NCBI GenBank assembly: GCA_017554485.1
Contig: JAFZIG010000053.1
Span: 1 to 47,790 of the forward strand
Source: Acidaminococcaceae bacterium
Lineage (GTDB): Bacteria; Bacillota; Negativicutes; Acidaminococcales; Acidaminococcaceae
Direction of reading: 5' to 3'
Length of the DNA stretch: 47,790 nucleotides
The notes under the pieces were generated by a model, which worked only from the letters and a program-made list of their open reading frames with translations, was not told the DNA's origin and ran no database searches. A program made the position numbers and the translations under genes. Shown here in pieces: positions 17,878-27,304 of this stretch (position 1 is its first letter; each line of letters starts with the position of its first letter).

Positions 17878-18720
17878 TTATTTACCTACGGCTTCCCAAT
17901 GGACATCGTGTACCGTAACCGTAAAATTGTTGAACTCGGTTCCTCCAGGCGCCTTACCTGGCAAGTTCACTGTCAGCAGTTGCGAATCCTTACGTGGTTG
18001 AATGTTCATTCCCGTAAAGGACTTTTCGTATTTAATATTCTTCTCGTTCAGCACTTCCTTATCCATATCGCGCAACACTATATCCAGTTCCAGAGATTTA
18101 ACAGAGATAATCGTCCGATTTTTCTTGCCATTGTAAAAATGACCTGTAATTTCCAAATCGTTGCCTGTACGCCTCACGTCCTCGACCAAAAAGACAAGTT
18201 TTTCATTCGTAGCGGCAAATTGTTTTTTCTGCGCGTTGGCTGTCTTCAACGCCTCCGCACATTGCTTCAGCTTTTCTGCCTTGGCCGCCAGATCCATTGG
18301 CTTTTCGGTACCAGCCTTTGTCTCTGTCTTCGTCTCTGCTTTTGGCGGTTCAGACGCAGGCGGAGCCTCTTTCTTTCTTCCAAACATAAAGTACGCGCCA
18401 ATCAGCACCAGCAGAACCGCCACACCTATTGCGACCTTCATAAGCATACCCTTGTTTCCTTCCGCTTCCGCGGAGGACGCTGAGGATCTTTCCCTTTCCT
18501 GCACTGCCTGATGGGCGGCTGGCTCTTCCGCCGGACGCGACGCGCCACACTTTGCACAGAAATTGCCCGTATTAGACTTTCCACAGGTACACACCCATTC
18601 CGCCGAAGGCTTGGGCGCTGCGGGACGCGGGCTGCCGCACGTTACGCAAAACTTACCCGTATTGGCTGTTCCACAACTACAAATCCAAGTATCCGAAGCA
18701 GTGTTTTCGTATTCTGCCAT
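17878..18720 (-). CDS. Membrane protein with two N-terminal zinc ribbons
   Basis: A 280-residue protein. Two rubredoxin-like zinc ribbons stand in tandem at the N-terminus, with cysteines 14/16/25/28 and 44/46/55/58, the pattern Cys-x-Cys-Gly then Cys-x2-Cys-Gly repeated. A linker follows, then one transmembrane helix about 93-113 and a Lys/Glu-rich segment, and a beta-rich C-terminal domain (about 170-280) of the FxLYD/DUF5067-like sort. The zinc ribbons should be cytoplasmic and the beta domain outside. Start at ATG 18720 because AAGGAG lies 7 nt upstream; an in-frame ATG at 18738 would put that site inside the gene. Likely partner of the gene at 16423. Confidence 0.82.
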   Translation of the reverse strand: MAEYENTASDTWICSCGTANTGKFCVTCGSPRPAAPKPSAEWVCTCGKSNTGNFCAKCGASRPAEEPAAHQAVQERERSSASSAEAEGNKGMLMKVAIGVAVLLVLIGAYFMFGRKKEAPPASEPPKAETKTETKAGTEKPMDLAAKAEKLKQCAEALKTANAQKKQFAATNEKLVFLVEDVRRTGNDLEITGHFYNGKKNRTIISVKSLELDIVLRDMDKEVLNEKNIKYEKSFTGMNIQPRKDSQLLTVNLPGKAPGGTEFNNFTVTVHDVHWEAVGK

Positions 18721-18817
18721 TTTTACACTCCTTTTCATCCGTCGCGAATGTACAATACCTCAATTATTCTTTACGCCAACGGTTTGCTATCATCTTATAC
18801 TACGTCCTGCCTTCAGT

Positions 18818-19507
18818 TTAATCCACGCCCTCATAAATGGTCGGCGCATTAAGCACAGACATATCATATACGGAATCGTCATACGTGGTCGGCCCATTAT
18901 AATACACGGCAGCATTTAGATCCTGGTATCCAAACCAGTTGCGCTCTAAGTCCCAGAACAGACGGTACCGGGTGGATCCTCCAGAGCGGTTCACACTGTC
19001 AAAACGCAGCTCTAAATCACCATCCTGGCGCACTAGCATGCTGGGCAGGGGCAGCGGACTATAGTAATTTATACTGTCCACGTACATTTCCAACTTTCTG
19101 GCAAAGGTATCGTAGCCATACAGCGCTACGCGCCCGTGGGCGTCCATTGCAAAGTACACGCGACCGGTATGGTTGTCACGGAAAACCTTGAACGCATACC
19201 CGAAATTATTCTTAGGGTTGTACCCATTGGCCACCCGTACGTACTTTTCAGCGCCCGGATCGCGCCACCAGATGATAAGGTGGTAACGTTTGTTTTCTTT
19301 GGAATTCGCCAGGTTACGGAAACGAATTTTGACATCACCCATCTTGGTACGATATTCTCTTTCCCATTTTTGGTCTGCTTTCAGTTCCAGCACACCTGTA
19401 TCGGCCACCTGTACAAAATTACCGGCTTCAGCAGGAGCCGTCCCGCCCAGCAGCACGCTCACGGCCACCAAAAAAGTCAACGCCAAACCCAAAAGATGCT
19501 TTCTCAT
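18818..19507 (-). CDS. Exported beta-rich protein of unknown function
   Basis: A 229-residue protein with a signal peptide ending TAPAEA. The rest is rich in Tyr, Asp, Arg and Trp in alternating pattern (YRLFWDLERNWFGY), suggesting a beta-sandwich or lectin-like fold. No catalytic motif is visible and I do not recognise the family. GAGGAGG precedes the ATG. Confidence 0.72.
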   Translation of the reverse strand: MRKHLLGLALTFLVAVSVLLGGTAPAEAGNFVQVADTGVLELKADQKWEREYRTKMGDVKIRFRNLANSKENKRYHLIIWWRDPGAEKYVRVANGYNPKNNFGYAFKVFRDNHTGRVYFAMDAHGRVALYGYDTFARKLEMYVDSINYYSPLPLPSMLVRQDGDLELRFDSVNRSGGSTRYRLFWDLERNWFGYQDLNAAVYYNGPTTYDDSVYDMSVLNAPTIYEGVD

Positions 19508-19661
19508 ATCCGTTCCTCCTCGTTTTTTCTAATTCACATTCCCTAAGTTCACTGTCGTTTCTAAAGATGAACTCCCTTATTCTTACAGCACACTATCTAT
19601 AAAAATATATTCTTATTTTTATTATAATCGAAAAATCATAGTTTAGCAATTTTGCATTCAA

Positions 19662-19695
19662 CAAAAAAGCAGCCTGGTTTACCAAGCTGCTTATA
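19662..19695 (-). terminator. Terminator of the DUF3298-like gene at 19735
   Basis: On the minus strand AAGCAGCTTGG pairs with CCAGGCTGCTT around a short loop (one mismatch), followed by TTTTTTG, just past the stop of the leftward gene. Confidence 0.75.
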
Positions 19696-19734
19696 CGCGC
19701 AAGAAAAATAAGTTGTTTTTATAACGTCTATCCC

Positions 19735-21117
19735 TTATCCCACTGCCCCTTCCACATCAAACACTTCCGGACGGCCGTCCTGGCCTACACGGCAGCGCAG
19801 CCGCTTGCCCGGAATAAGATTGGTGTCCTCCGTAGCCGTCATGAAAAAGTCGTTGGTGTCGCTCATGATGTACCAGTTGCGGTTCTCTTTATCCTTCAGC
19901 GAGGAAGCCAGCCGCGTCATGGGGAATTCCCCGATAAACTTCGGTTTTTCCCCGTTCAGGTCGTACACCCGCAGCCGGAAATCATTGCCCATTTTCGCAT
20001 AATCCACATACAGGTATTTACGTCCGTCATAGCAGTGCACAAACACCGGACGGATCTCTTTGACTTCAAGAACATCCCGCATCTTTTCGCCGCAGTATTC
20101 AATCATGATGCCGGTATTGTCATTATCAACATGGATCCGTTCATCCCGGGGGCTGTCCGACAGGCGGACGCTCATATACGGACGCAGTTCCATGCAGTAA
20201 TTCTGGGGTCCCCGCCAATCGATGACATCCGAATACTTATTCTTAACAAAAAGCTCAGGCCGTTCGGAGAAAAAGATAGTAGTGGTAAAAAGTCCTTCCG
20301 CATACGAACCCAGCAGGTAAGGATTGAAATAGAAGGAAATGCCCCGGGGATCCAGAGACCACAGCAGCTGGTCTTTTTCAACCATCCGGTCCACTGTCTC
20401 CCGCATGCTGGCGCCGCCGCTCTGCGCAAAGGAAGAGTTGGGGTAATCAAACATCAGCTGCTGCTTGATAGCTTCCGCCAGCCAGGCTTTATCCGTAATC
20501 ACATCGGTCAGCTTCAGTTCTTTTCCTGTGTAAACATCAAAATTCCTGCCTGCTACGCCGCCCAGTCCGTGAGCGCCGCCCAGATAGCTGTAGCCGTCCT
20601 CCAGGAAGCTTACCACCCGGTAATCCGCCCGCCGTACAAAGATATCGCCTTCTTCCTGATAGGGACCAAAGAAAGTCCCGCCGTTGGCCAGACGCTGGTC
20701 GCGGTCATTTTTAGCATCGCTGATCAGTTTCCCCCGGGATTTATCAAAAGACTGGCTCTCATTGAGGCTGTAGTTTTCCAGTGCGTTTTCCATGATCCGC
20801 ATCGGCGGTTTAGGGCCTTCGTAGTCCTTGCTATATGTACCTATACCGGTCCAGTGGGAGCGAAGCAGGATTCCCTTTTCATCCCCGTCTACATAATATC
20901 GGGTATGCGTCGTTAAGGGTAAAAGCCAGAGGGACGGATCGTAATCGACGGCTTCCGTCTGCGCCTGCGCATATACCGGACGGAACAAGGAAATGCCCGA
21001 AATACCGTTCAACCCCGCAACACCGTCTTTACCGGCAACCTCCACATCAAGAACCGGTGCGGCGGCAAATGCAAAAACCGCAGCCAGCACTGCTGCTGTC
21101 ATTTTTGCCTTTTTCAT
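19735..21117 (-). CDS. Exported DUF3298/RsiV-like protein, copy 1
   Basis: A 460-residue exported protein with a signal sequence over the first 20 or so residues. The middle shows the DUF3298 features of RsiV-type proteins: a GGAHGLGG loop and later FNPYLLGSYAEG. RsiV itself is a lysozyme-binding anti-sigma factor, but this protein has no cytoplasmic anti-sigma segment, and no sigma factor gene is adjacent. The C-terminal third (YLYVDYAKMGNDFRLRVYD onward) forms another beta domain. About half its residues match the neighbour at 21330-22658, indicating tandem duplication. GGGGG precedes the ATG. Confidence 0.82.
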   Translation of the reverse strand: MKKAKMTAAVLAAVFAFAAAPVLDVEVAGKDGVAGLNGISGISLFRPVYAQAQTEAVDYDPSLWLLPLTTHTRYYVDGDEKGILLRSHWTGIGTYSKDYEGPKPPMRIMENALENYSLNESQSFDKSRGKLISDAKNDRDQRLANGGTFFGPYQEEGDIFVRRADYRVVSFLEDGYSYLGGAHGLGGVAGRNFDVYTGKELKLTDVITDKAWLAEAIKQQLMFDYPNSSFAQSGGASMRETVDRMVEKDQLLWSLDPRGISFYFNPYLLGSYAEGLFTTTIFFSERPELFVKNKYSDVIDWRGPQNYCMELRPYMSVRLSDSPRDERIHVDNDNTGIMIEYCGEKMRDVLEVKEIRPVFVHCYDGRKYLYVDYAKMGNDFRLRVYDLNGEKPKFIGEFPMTRLASSLKDKENRNWYIMSDTNDFFMTATEDTNLIPGKRLRCRVGQDGRPEVFDVEGAVG

Positions 21118-21264
21118 AATACAACCCCCTTTTTATTACGGCAAGAGTATGATTTTGTTTCAGCTTACTCTTTAGTTGATTTATAGCATAACATTATGAC
21201 AAAAATACGGCAAAAACAGTATTAAAATGGGATATTCAGGTAATTATAAGATACAGCATTAATG

Positions 21265-21296
21265 CAAAAAACAGCCTGCTATTATAACAGGCTGTC
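21265..21296 (-). terminator. Terminator of the DUF3298-like gene at 21330
   Basis: A perfect 8-bp stem (21271-21278 with 21288-21295, ACAGCCTG) with TTTTTTG after it on the minus strand. Confidence 0.75.
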
Positions 21297-21329
21297 AATG
21301 TTTCTGATTCAGTTATTCTTATCCCTGGC

Positions 21330-22658
21330 CTATCCCTGGCCGCCTTCCTCTGCAAATACATCCGGCTCACCGAAGGCGCCAACCCGACAGCGCAGCCATT
21401 TACCCGGTGTATAAAGGGAGCCTGCAGTGGCAGTCAGGTAAAAGTCATTAGGGGCGCTCATGACGTACCACTTGCGGGACGCGGGATTCTCCGGTGAAGA
21501 AGCCAGCCGCGTCATGTCGAATTCACCCACAAGCTTCGGGCTCTCCCCGTTCAGGTCGTACACCCGCAGCTTAAAGTCCTTTTTGTTATTCGAGTAATCC
21601 ACATATAGATACTGTTTTCCGTCATTGCAATGGACAAACACCGGGCGGATTTCCTTGTTGGGAACCGGGTCCTGCAGCGTTTCACCGCAGTACACTATGG
21701 TAATATGTTCTCCACCGCTGACGCTGATCCGTTCATCCCTCGGACTGTCGGAAAGACGCATGGTCAGATGCAACGGCATTTCCATGCAGTAACCCTTCGG
21801 TCCTTTCCACTCCACACCGCCCCGGTACTCATCCTTTTTATAAATGTCCGGATACTCGCTAAAAAAGAGCGTAGTGGTGAAAATCCCCTCCGCATAAGAA
21901 CCGATCAGGTAAGGACCAAAGTAGAAGGTCACGCCACGGGGATCCAGCGTCCACATAAGGTGATTATCCCGTACCATCTGATCTACCGTCTCCCTCATGC
22001 TGGCGCCGCCGCCCTGAGCAAAGGAAGAATTAGGATAGTCAAACATCAGCTGTTTTTTGATAGCCTCACTCAATGCGTTCATGTCCGTAAAAATATCAAA
22101 CAGCTTCAGTTCCCTACCCGTATAGGCATTAAAAGACCTTCCCGAAATACCGTACATACCGTGGACGCCGCCCATATAATCGGAGCTGTTCTCCTGGAAC
22201 GAAACTACCAGGGAATCCGCCCGCCGTACGTTAAGATCCCGGTTAGTTTGGAAAGCAGGGAAAGAAGTGGCGCCGTACTTCAACCGCTCACTTCGATCCT
22301 TTTTTGCCTGCTGCAGCATGTTCCTGCGGGTCTTTTCAAAATCCTGGTTTTTCTCCCTGCTGTAATTTTCCAACGTTACGGATATATTCTTAACAGACTC
22401 ATCCGGATTTCCGTAAAAGTCGATGGCCGTCCAGTGAGAACGAAGCAACGTCCCCTTTTCATCACTATCCACAAAGTAATGGGTGCGGGTGGTGACAGGC
22501 ACACGGTGCAGGGAAGCATCAAAGTCCGGGGCAAGCGCTTCCGAGGAAGACGCGGCATGGGCAGGGTTCGTCCCAACAATGCTCAAATCGTTTACTGACG
22601 CGAAAGAAAACGCAAGGGACGCAGCCAGCGATAACGCGATGAATTTTGCTTTTTTCAT
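21330..22658 (-). CDS. Exported DUF3298/RsiV-like protein, copy 2
   Basis: A 442-residue paralogue of the downstream gene, with its own ribosome site (AAGGAGG) and terminator. Signal peptide ends near NPAHA. The same landmarks occur: GGVHGMYGISGRSF, FGPYLIGSYAEGIFTTT and YLYVDYSNNKKDFKLRVYD. The loop reads GGVHG where copy 1 has GGAHG. No membrane anchor after the signal, so it should be free in the cell envelope or exported. Cell-wall or lysozyme-related ligand binding is possible by analogy with RsiV, but unproven. Confidence 0.82.
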   Translation of the reverse strand: MKKAKFIALSLAASLAFSFASVNDLSIVGTNPAHAASSSEALAPDFDASLHRVPVTTRTHYFVDSDEKGTLLRSHWTAIDFYGNPDESVKNISVTLENYSREKNQDFEKTRRNMLQQAKKDRSERLKYGATSFPAFQTNRDLNVRRADSLVVSFQENSSDYMGGVHGMYGISGRSFNAYTGRELKLFDIFTDMNALSEAIKKQLMFDYPNSSFAQGGGASMRETVDQMVRDNHLMWTLDPRGVTFYFGPYLIGSYAEGIFTTTLFFSEYPDIYKKDEYRGGVEWKGPKGYCMEMPLHLTMRLSDSPRDERISVSGGEHITIVYCGETLQDPVPNKEIRPVFVHCNDGKQYLYVDYSNNKKDFKLRVYDLNGESPKLVGEFDMTRLASSPENPASRKWYVMSAPNDFYLTATAGSLYTPGKWLRCRVGAFGEPDVFAEEGGQG

Positions 22659-22712
22659 GGTAAGGCCTCCTTCGGGTTATATTAAAATTCCCTCTTTCAA
22701 AATACTGTGAAA

Positions 22713-22748
22713 AGAATCCGGAACGCACCTTACAGTACATTCCGGAGT
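22713..22748 (-). terminator. Possible pckA terminator
   Basis: On the minus strand TCCGGAATG and CGTTCCGGA arms flank a loop and are followed by TTCTTTTC. The tract is weak but lies just where pckA transcription should end. Confidence 0.4.
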
Positions 22749-22801
22749 TCCTCTTTATTCACTGACAATTCAAAACCAAGTCACCACTCGATAAAAATGC
22801 A

Positions 22802-24415
22802 TCACAGTTTCGGCCCGGCAGCCACCAGCGCTTTGCCCTCTTCATTGCCTTCATATTTCTTAAAGTTTTTGATAAACCGCTGCGCCAGATCCTGGGCTTT
22901 CGCCTCCCACTCGGCGGCATCCGCATAAGTGTCCCGGGGATCCAGGATGGCCGGATTCACACCAGGCAGATCGGTAGGCACAGTCAGATCAAATACAGGA
23001 ATCTTCTTGGTCGGCGCCTTGTTCACATCGCCGTTCAGGATCGCGTCGATGATGCCGCGGGTATCCTTAATGGAGATGCGCTTGCCGGTTCCGTTCCAGC
23101 CGGTGTTGACAAGATAGGCCTTCGCACCGGATTTTTCCATCTTCTTCACCAATTCGTCCGCATACTTGGTAGGATGCAGTTCAAGGAAAGCCTGACCGAA
23201 GCAGGCAGAGAAGGTGGGCGTCGGTTCAGTGATGCCCCGTTCCGTGCCGGCCAGCTTGGCTGTGAAACCGGACAGGAAGTAATACTTGCACTGTTCCGGA
23301 GTCAAAATGGAAACCGGAGGCAGTACGCCGAAAGCATCGGCAGACAGGAAAATCACGTTTTTCGCGTCGGGACCAGAAGAAACCGGACGAATCTTCTTTA
23401 CATTATGTTCAATGTGTTCGATGGGATAGGAAGCGCGGGTATTTTCCGTCAGGCTCTTGTCATGGAAGTCCACCTTGCCCTCTGCATCCACTGTTACGTT
23501 TTCCAGTAATGCGTTGCGACGCAGCGCGTTGTAGATGTCCGGTTCGGATTCTTTATCCAGGTCGATGACCTTGGCATAGCAGCCGCCTTCAAAATTGAAA
23601 ACGCCGTTGTCGTCCCAGCCGTGCTCGTCGTCGCCGATGAGATAGCGCTTGGGATCCGTGGACAGCGTGGTCTTGCCGGTACCGGACAGGCCGAAGAAAA
23701 CCGCGGTGTTCTCGCCGTTCAGGTCCGTGTTGGCTGAGCAGTGCATGGAGGCGATACCCTTCAGCGGCAGATAATAGTTCATCATGGAGAAGATGCCCTT
23801 CTTCATCTCGCCGCCGTACCAGGTGTTCAGGATCACCTGCTCGTGACTGGTGATATTGAAGGCAATACATGTTTCGGAATTGATGCCCAGTTCCTTATAA
23901 TTGTCAACGATACCCTTGGATGCTTCGTACACCACAAAGTCAGGTTCGAAGTTTTCCAGTTCTTCCTCCGTGGGCGGAATGAACATGTTCTTGACAAAGT
24001 GAGCCTGCCAGGCCACTTCCATAATGAAACGGACAGCCATGCGGGTATCTTTGTTGGCGCCGCAGAAAGCGTCCATCACAAACAGCCGCTTGCCGCAAAG
24101 CTGCTTCACGGCCTGCTCTTTCACCTTCGCCCAGACTTCTTCGCTCATAACATGGTTATCGTTCGGATATTCGGGTGTTGTCCACCACACCGTGTCTTTG
24201 GAATTCTCATCCATGACAATGTATTTGTCCTTGGGAGAACGTCCGGTGTAGATGCCGGTCATGACATTCACTGCGCCCAGTTCGGTAAGCTGCCCTTTTT
24301 CAAAGCCTTCCAGGCCGTCTTTCATTTCTTCTTCATAAAAGAATTCATAAGAAGGATTGTGAATCACTTCTTTCGCTCCGGTGATACCGTACTTTGTCAA
24401 ATCCAATGCTGCCAT
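22802..24415 (-). CDS. pckA: Phosphoenolpyruvate carboxykinase (ATP)
   Basis: Interconverts oxaloacetate + ATP and phosphoenolpyruvate + CO2 + ADP in the cytoplasm; in anaerobes it can run toward oxaloacetate and C4-dicarboxylate formation. The 537-residue length is normal for the ATP-dependent class. Seen: [12 protein letters not shown] near 56, the P-loop GLSGTGKTT at 242-250, the metal-site region LIGDDEHGW near 259-267, and NTGWNGTG toward the C-terminus. Start at ATG 24415, with GAGAGG 9 nt upstream; a longer frame reaching 24559 is leader sequence. Single gene with its own promoter region. Confidence 0.96.
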   Translation of the reverse strand: MAALDLTKYGITGAKEVIHNPSYEFFYEEEMKDGLEGFEKGQLTELGAVNVMTGIYTGRSPKDKYIVMDENSKDTVWWTTPEYPNDNHVMSEEVWAKVKEQAVKQLCGKRLFVMDAFCGANKDTRMAVRFIMEVAWQAHFVKNMFIPPTEEELENFEPDFVVYEASKGIVDNYKELGINSETCIAFNITSHEQVILNTWYGGEMKKGIFSMMNYYLPLKGIASMHCSANTDLNGENTAVFFGLSGTGKTTLSTDPKRYLIGDDEHGWDDNGVFNFEGGCYAKVIDLDKESEPDIYNALRRNALLENVTVDAEGKVDFHDKSLTENTRASYPIEHIEHNVKKIRPVSSGPDAKNVIFLSADAFGVLPPVSILTPEQCKYYFLSGFTAKLAGTERGITEPTPTFSACFGQAFLELHPTKYADELVKKMEKSGAKAYLVNTGWNGTGKRISIKDTRGIIDAILNGDVNKAPTKKIPVFDLTVPTDLPGVNPAILDPRDTYADAAEWEAKAQDLAQRFIKNFKKYEGNEEGKALVAAGPKL

Positions 24416-24494
24416 TCCCGTAAACCTCTCTCCTTCAGTAAAACTCTCATCAGCGCCTTTGCTGACGCATAAAACATTATTTCTCCATTGCCAT

Positions 24495-24500
24495 ATTATA
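24495..24500 (-). promoter_or_regulatory. Candidate -10 box of pckA
   Basis: TATAAT on the minus strand, 80 bp before the pckA start, in an AT-rich tract (24480-24600). No convincing -35. The rest of the 322-bp gap holds only this and the guaA terminator. Confidence 0.4.
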
Positions 24501-24623
24501 GAAAAAAGATAAAAATAAATATACCTTGTCTTTTTACCACATTTTCCATGAAAAATCAATAGCTAAAACATACTTTATTATAAAAAAACTTAAAACTGTT
24601 ATTTTACTCCTTTTAAGGATATA

Positions 24624-24675
24624 AAAAAGCCCTGTGCCGCAGTATTCACGAATTCCTGCAGCGCAAGGCTTTTTC
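24624..24675. terminator. Bidirectional terminator between guaA and pckA promoter region
   Basis: A long stem with the outer arms AAAAAGCC and GGCTTTTT and inner CTGCAG pairing. It is followed by T runs on both strands, strongest leftward (GGGCTTTTTTATA), so it ends guaA. Confidence 0.8.
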
Positions 24676-24737
24676 AGTCTGTTAAACTGCTAAAAATATC
24701 ATCAATAATACTTTGATTTAACACAAAACCATAGTAT

Positions 24738-25721
24738 TTATTCGTACTCAATAGTCGCCGTGGGTTTCGGGGTGAAATCGTACAGCACCCGGTTGACTCC
24801 TTTTACTTCATGGACGATGCGGTTGGTGATGTGCTGCATCAGTTCATAGGGAACATTCTCCACCGTGGCGGTGATGGCGTCTTTGGTGTTGACGGCACGG
24901 ATGATGACGGGCCAGTCGAAGGTACGCTTGCCGTCCCGGATGCCGGTGGACTTATAGTCAGGCACTACAGTAAAGTACTGCCATACTTTGCCTTCCAGCC
25001 CGTTTTTAGCAAACTCTTCCCGCAGGATGGCATCGCTTTCCCGAACCGCTTCCAGACGGTCCCGGGTGATAGCGCCGGGGCACCGCACGCCCAGGCCCGG
25101 ACCCGGGAAGGGCTGACGGTATACCATGTTGTCGGGCAGTCCCAACTCTTTACCGACTACACGCACTTCATCCTTGTATAACAGTTTGACCGGTTCTACC
25201 AGTTCAAAGTTCAGTTCGGGAGGCAGTCCGCCCACATTGTGATGGGCCTTGATGCCCTGCTCGCTTTCCAGAATGTCCGGATAGATGGTACCCTGGGCCA
25301 GGAACTCGATGCCTTCCAGCTTTTTCGCTTCTTCCGCAAACACTTCGATAAATTCGCCGCCTATGATCTTGCGTTTGGTTTCCGGATCGCTGACTCCTGC
25401 CAGCTTACCCAGGAAACGTTCTGTCGCGTCCACGTAGATCAGGTTGGCTTTCATCTCATCACGGAACACTTTGATGACCTGCTCCGGTTCCCCTTTGCGC
25501 AGAAGCCCGTGGTTCACATGCACGCACACCAGCTGCTGCCCCACCGCTTTGATCAGCAGCGCGGCCACAACGGAAGAATCCACACCGCCGGACAGTGCCA
25601 GCAACACTTTCTTATCGCCAATCTGTTTTCGTAATTCCGCAACCTGCTCGTCAATAAATGCTTTCGCCAGTTCCGGTGTAGTGATGCGTTCCATCGATTC
25701 CGGACGTTTTGCCAGTTCCAT
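24738..25721 (-). CDS. guaA: GMP synthase, ATP-pyrophosphatase subunit (no glutaminase domain)
   Basis: Converts XMP to GMP by adenylating XMP with ATP and accepting ammonia. The 327-residue protein has the PP-loop SGGVDSS at 44-50, RQPFPGPGLGVR in the ATPPase domain and the dimerisation domain ending FTPKPTATIEYE, as in bacterial GuaA. The class I glutaminase domain, normally about 190 N-terminal residues, is absent, and there is no coding space for it directly upstream (guaA is preceded by an AT-rich gap and a repeat). So this is a split enzyme like that of many archaea, or an ammonia-dependent one. An AAGGAGG site fixes the start. Confidence 0.9.
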   Translation of the reverse strand: MELAKRPESMERITTPELAKAFIDEQVAELRKQIGDKKVLLALSGGVDSSVVAALLIKAVGQQLVCVHVNHGLLRKGEPEQVIKVFRDEMKANLIYVDATERFLGKLAGVSDPETKRKIIGGEFIEVFAEEAKKLEGIEFLAQGTIYPDILESEQGIKAHHNVGGLPPELNFELVEPVKLLYKDEVRVVGKELGLPDNMVYRQPFPGPGLGVRCPGAITRDRLEAVRESDAILREEFAKNGLEGKVWQYFTVVPDYKSTGIRDGKRTFDWPVIIRAVNTKDAITATVENVPYELMQHITNRIVHEVKGVNRVLYDFTPKPTATIEYE

Positions 25722-25802
25722 AGTGAGCCTCCTTGTCCTTCAGTTTATTTTGCAAACTTAAAAAATACTTTTAAATATTTTTGTTTTCGTGAGTATTTGC
25801 TG

Positions 25803-25976
25803 CGGCAAAAAAAGACACCGCAAAACCGTCCACGATTGCTATTTTATGGGCTCATTCGCCTGTAGCTTCGGAACTCGTCGCTACGCTCCTCAAACAGCCT
25901 TGCCACCACGGCGAATTTCACCTCATAAAATCACGCAATCATTCCCGATGTTTTGCGTTTGTCTTTCCTTTGCCGC
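25803..25976 (+). repeat. MITE-like intergenic repeat, copy 2
   Basis: About 174 bp, same layout as copy 3: outer inverted arms (GGCAAA...GACACCGCAAAACCG left, and the inverted equivalent ending TTTGCCG right), inner arms GATTGCTATTTTATG and CATAAAATCACGCAATC, and a core with ATTCGCCTG. It lies between guaA and the CofE-like gene, ending about 22 bp from that gene's stop. Confidence 0.8.
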
Positions 25977-25998
25977 GCATACTGCACGCACACATTTT

Positions 25999-27198
25999 TC
26001 AATTGGAATAATTGTCAAAGTAACCTTGTACCAGTACCACCGGCGTGCCTTTGTCGCCGGAACCGGAAGTCAGGTCGCACAGAGATCCGATCAGGTCGGT
26101 AAGCTGCCGCGGAGTCGTTCCTTCGGAAGACATATGCCCTACCAGGCTGCCGCTCTTCTTCACGATGCTGTCGGTGATGGCCTTTTTCAGTTCTTCACCG
26201 GACAGGTTGGCGAAATCATTGTCCGCCAGGTATTTCAGTTTCAGTTCGTTAGGCGTGCCCACCAAACCACTGGTAAAGGCCGGGGAAACTACCGGATCCG
26301 CCAGTTCCCAGATTTTGCCCTGAGGATCTTTGAAGGCGCCGTCGCCGTAGATCATCACTTCCACATGTTTGCCGGTAGCTTTCAAAATGCGCGCCTGAAT
26401 CTCTTCCACTAAAGGCTGGCACTTATGGGGGAACAGTTTCACTTTGTCTTCCGTTGACTTATTGGAACCCAACAGCCCGTAATTTTCGTTGAAGCCGCTG
26501 CCGTTCACAGGCGCAGTCATAATATCGTCCAGACCGCAGACTACTTTCGCCCCGGCTTTTTTCAAAATCCGTTTGGTGCGGACACGGGTATGGATGTCGC
26601 AGTTCAGGATCTTGTCGGCATATTTCAGGATGGCTTCCGGGTGGTTGGCAAAGATGACTTCCACTTCCGCGCCGCTGGATTCCATCAGTTCTTTATAATA
26701 ATCAACATAATCCACACCGGTGAATTCATGGATCGTAGCGCCGAACAGTTCACGGTATTTTTCCAGGGTCAGCACATCGCTGAAAGGATTCACACCCGCT
26801 TCGTCGATCTGATCCCAGCTAACCAGATGGTTGCCCACTTCGTCGGAGGGATAGCTCAGCATCAGCACGACTTTCTTTGCGCCTTTGGCGATGCCCCGCA
26901 GGCAGATGGCAAACCGGTTGCGGGAAAGGATTGGGAAAATGACGCCGATGGTCTCGCCGCCCAATTTCGCTTTCACGTCCGCCGCAATGTCGTCCACCGA
27001 GCAGTAGTTACCCTGGGCACGGGCCACGATGGATTCCGTGATGGAGATGACGTCCCGGTCGCGGAGGGCAAAGCCTTCGCTTGCCGCTGCTTTTAATACG
27101 CTGTCCGTCACGATGTCCGCCAGATCATCGCCCTGACGGATGATGGGTAAACGGATGCCTCTGGATACGGTGCCTACTAAACGTTCTTTGTTTTCCAT
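25999..27198 (-). CDS. CofE-like (coenzyme F420-0:L-glutamate ligase family) protein
   Basis: A 399-residue protein resembling the family that adds glutamate to F420-0 using GTP. Features: RGIRLPIIRQGDDL near 14-27, DVISITESIVARAQG near 49-63, and a later IYGDGAFKDPQGKIWE. It is longer than CofE proper (about 250 residues), and no other F420 biosynthesis gene is in view; a Firmicute of this kind is not expected to make F420. So the true acceptor of the amide bond is probably something else. An ATG start at 27198 follows a weak AAGGGG site. The gene sits downstream of pheST on the same strand. Confidence 0.78.
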   Translation of the reverse strand: MENKERLVGTVSRGIRLPIIRQGDDLADIVTDSVLKAAASEGFALRDRDVISITESIVARAQGNYCSVDDIAADVKAKLGGETIGVIFPILSRNRFAICLRGIAKGAKKVVLMLSYPSDEVGNHLVSWDQIDEAGVNPFSDVLTLEKYRELFGATIHEFTGVDYVDYYKELMESSGAEVEVIFANHPEAILKYADKILNCDIHTRVRTKRILKKAGAKVVCGLDDIMTAPVNGSGFNENYGLLGSNKSTEDKVKLFPHKCQPLVEEIQARILKATGKHVEVMIYGDGAFKDPQGKIWELADPVVSPAFTSGLVGTPNELKLKYLADNDFANLSGEELKKAITDSIVKKSGSLVGHMSSEGTTPRQLTDLIGSLCDLTSGSGDKGTPVVLVQGYFDNYSN

Positions 27199-27304
27199 AA
27201 AAATGATCCCCTTCTTAAGGCCAATGGCCGGATTTTAAAACAACATACCACTATATATTTTACCTTTATTTTAATATGAGGGCAAGTACTTCAATATATT
27301 TTTC

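Noticed and set aside
24416..24559. N-terminal extension of pckA by 48 codons
   Set aside because: The added residues are not PckA-like, and the ribosome site for the ATG at 24415 lies inside this stretch.
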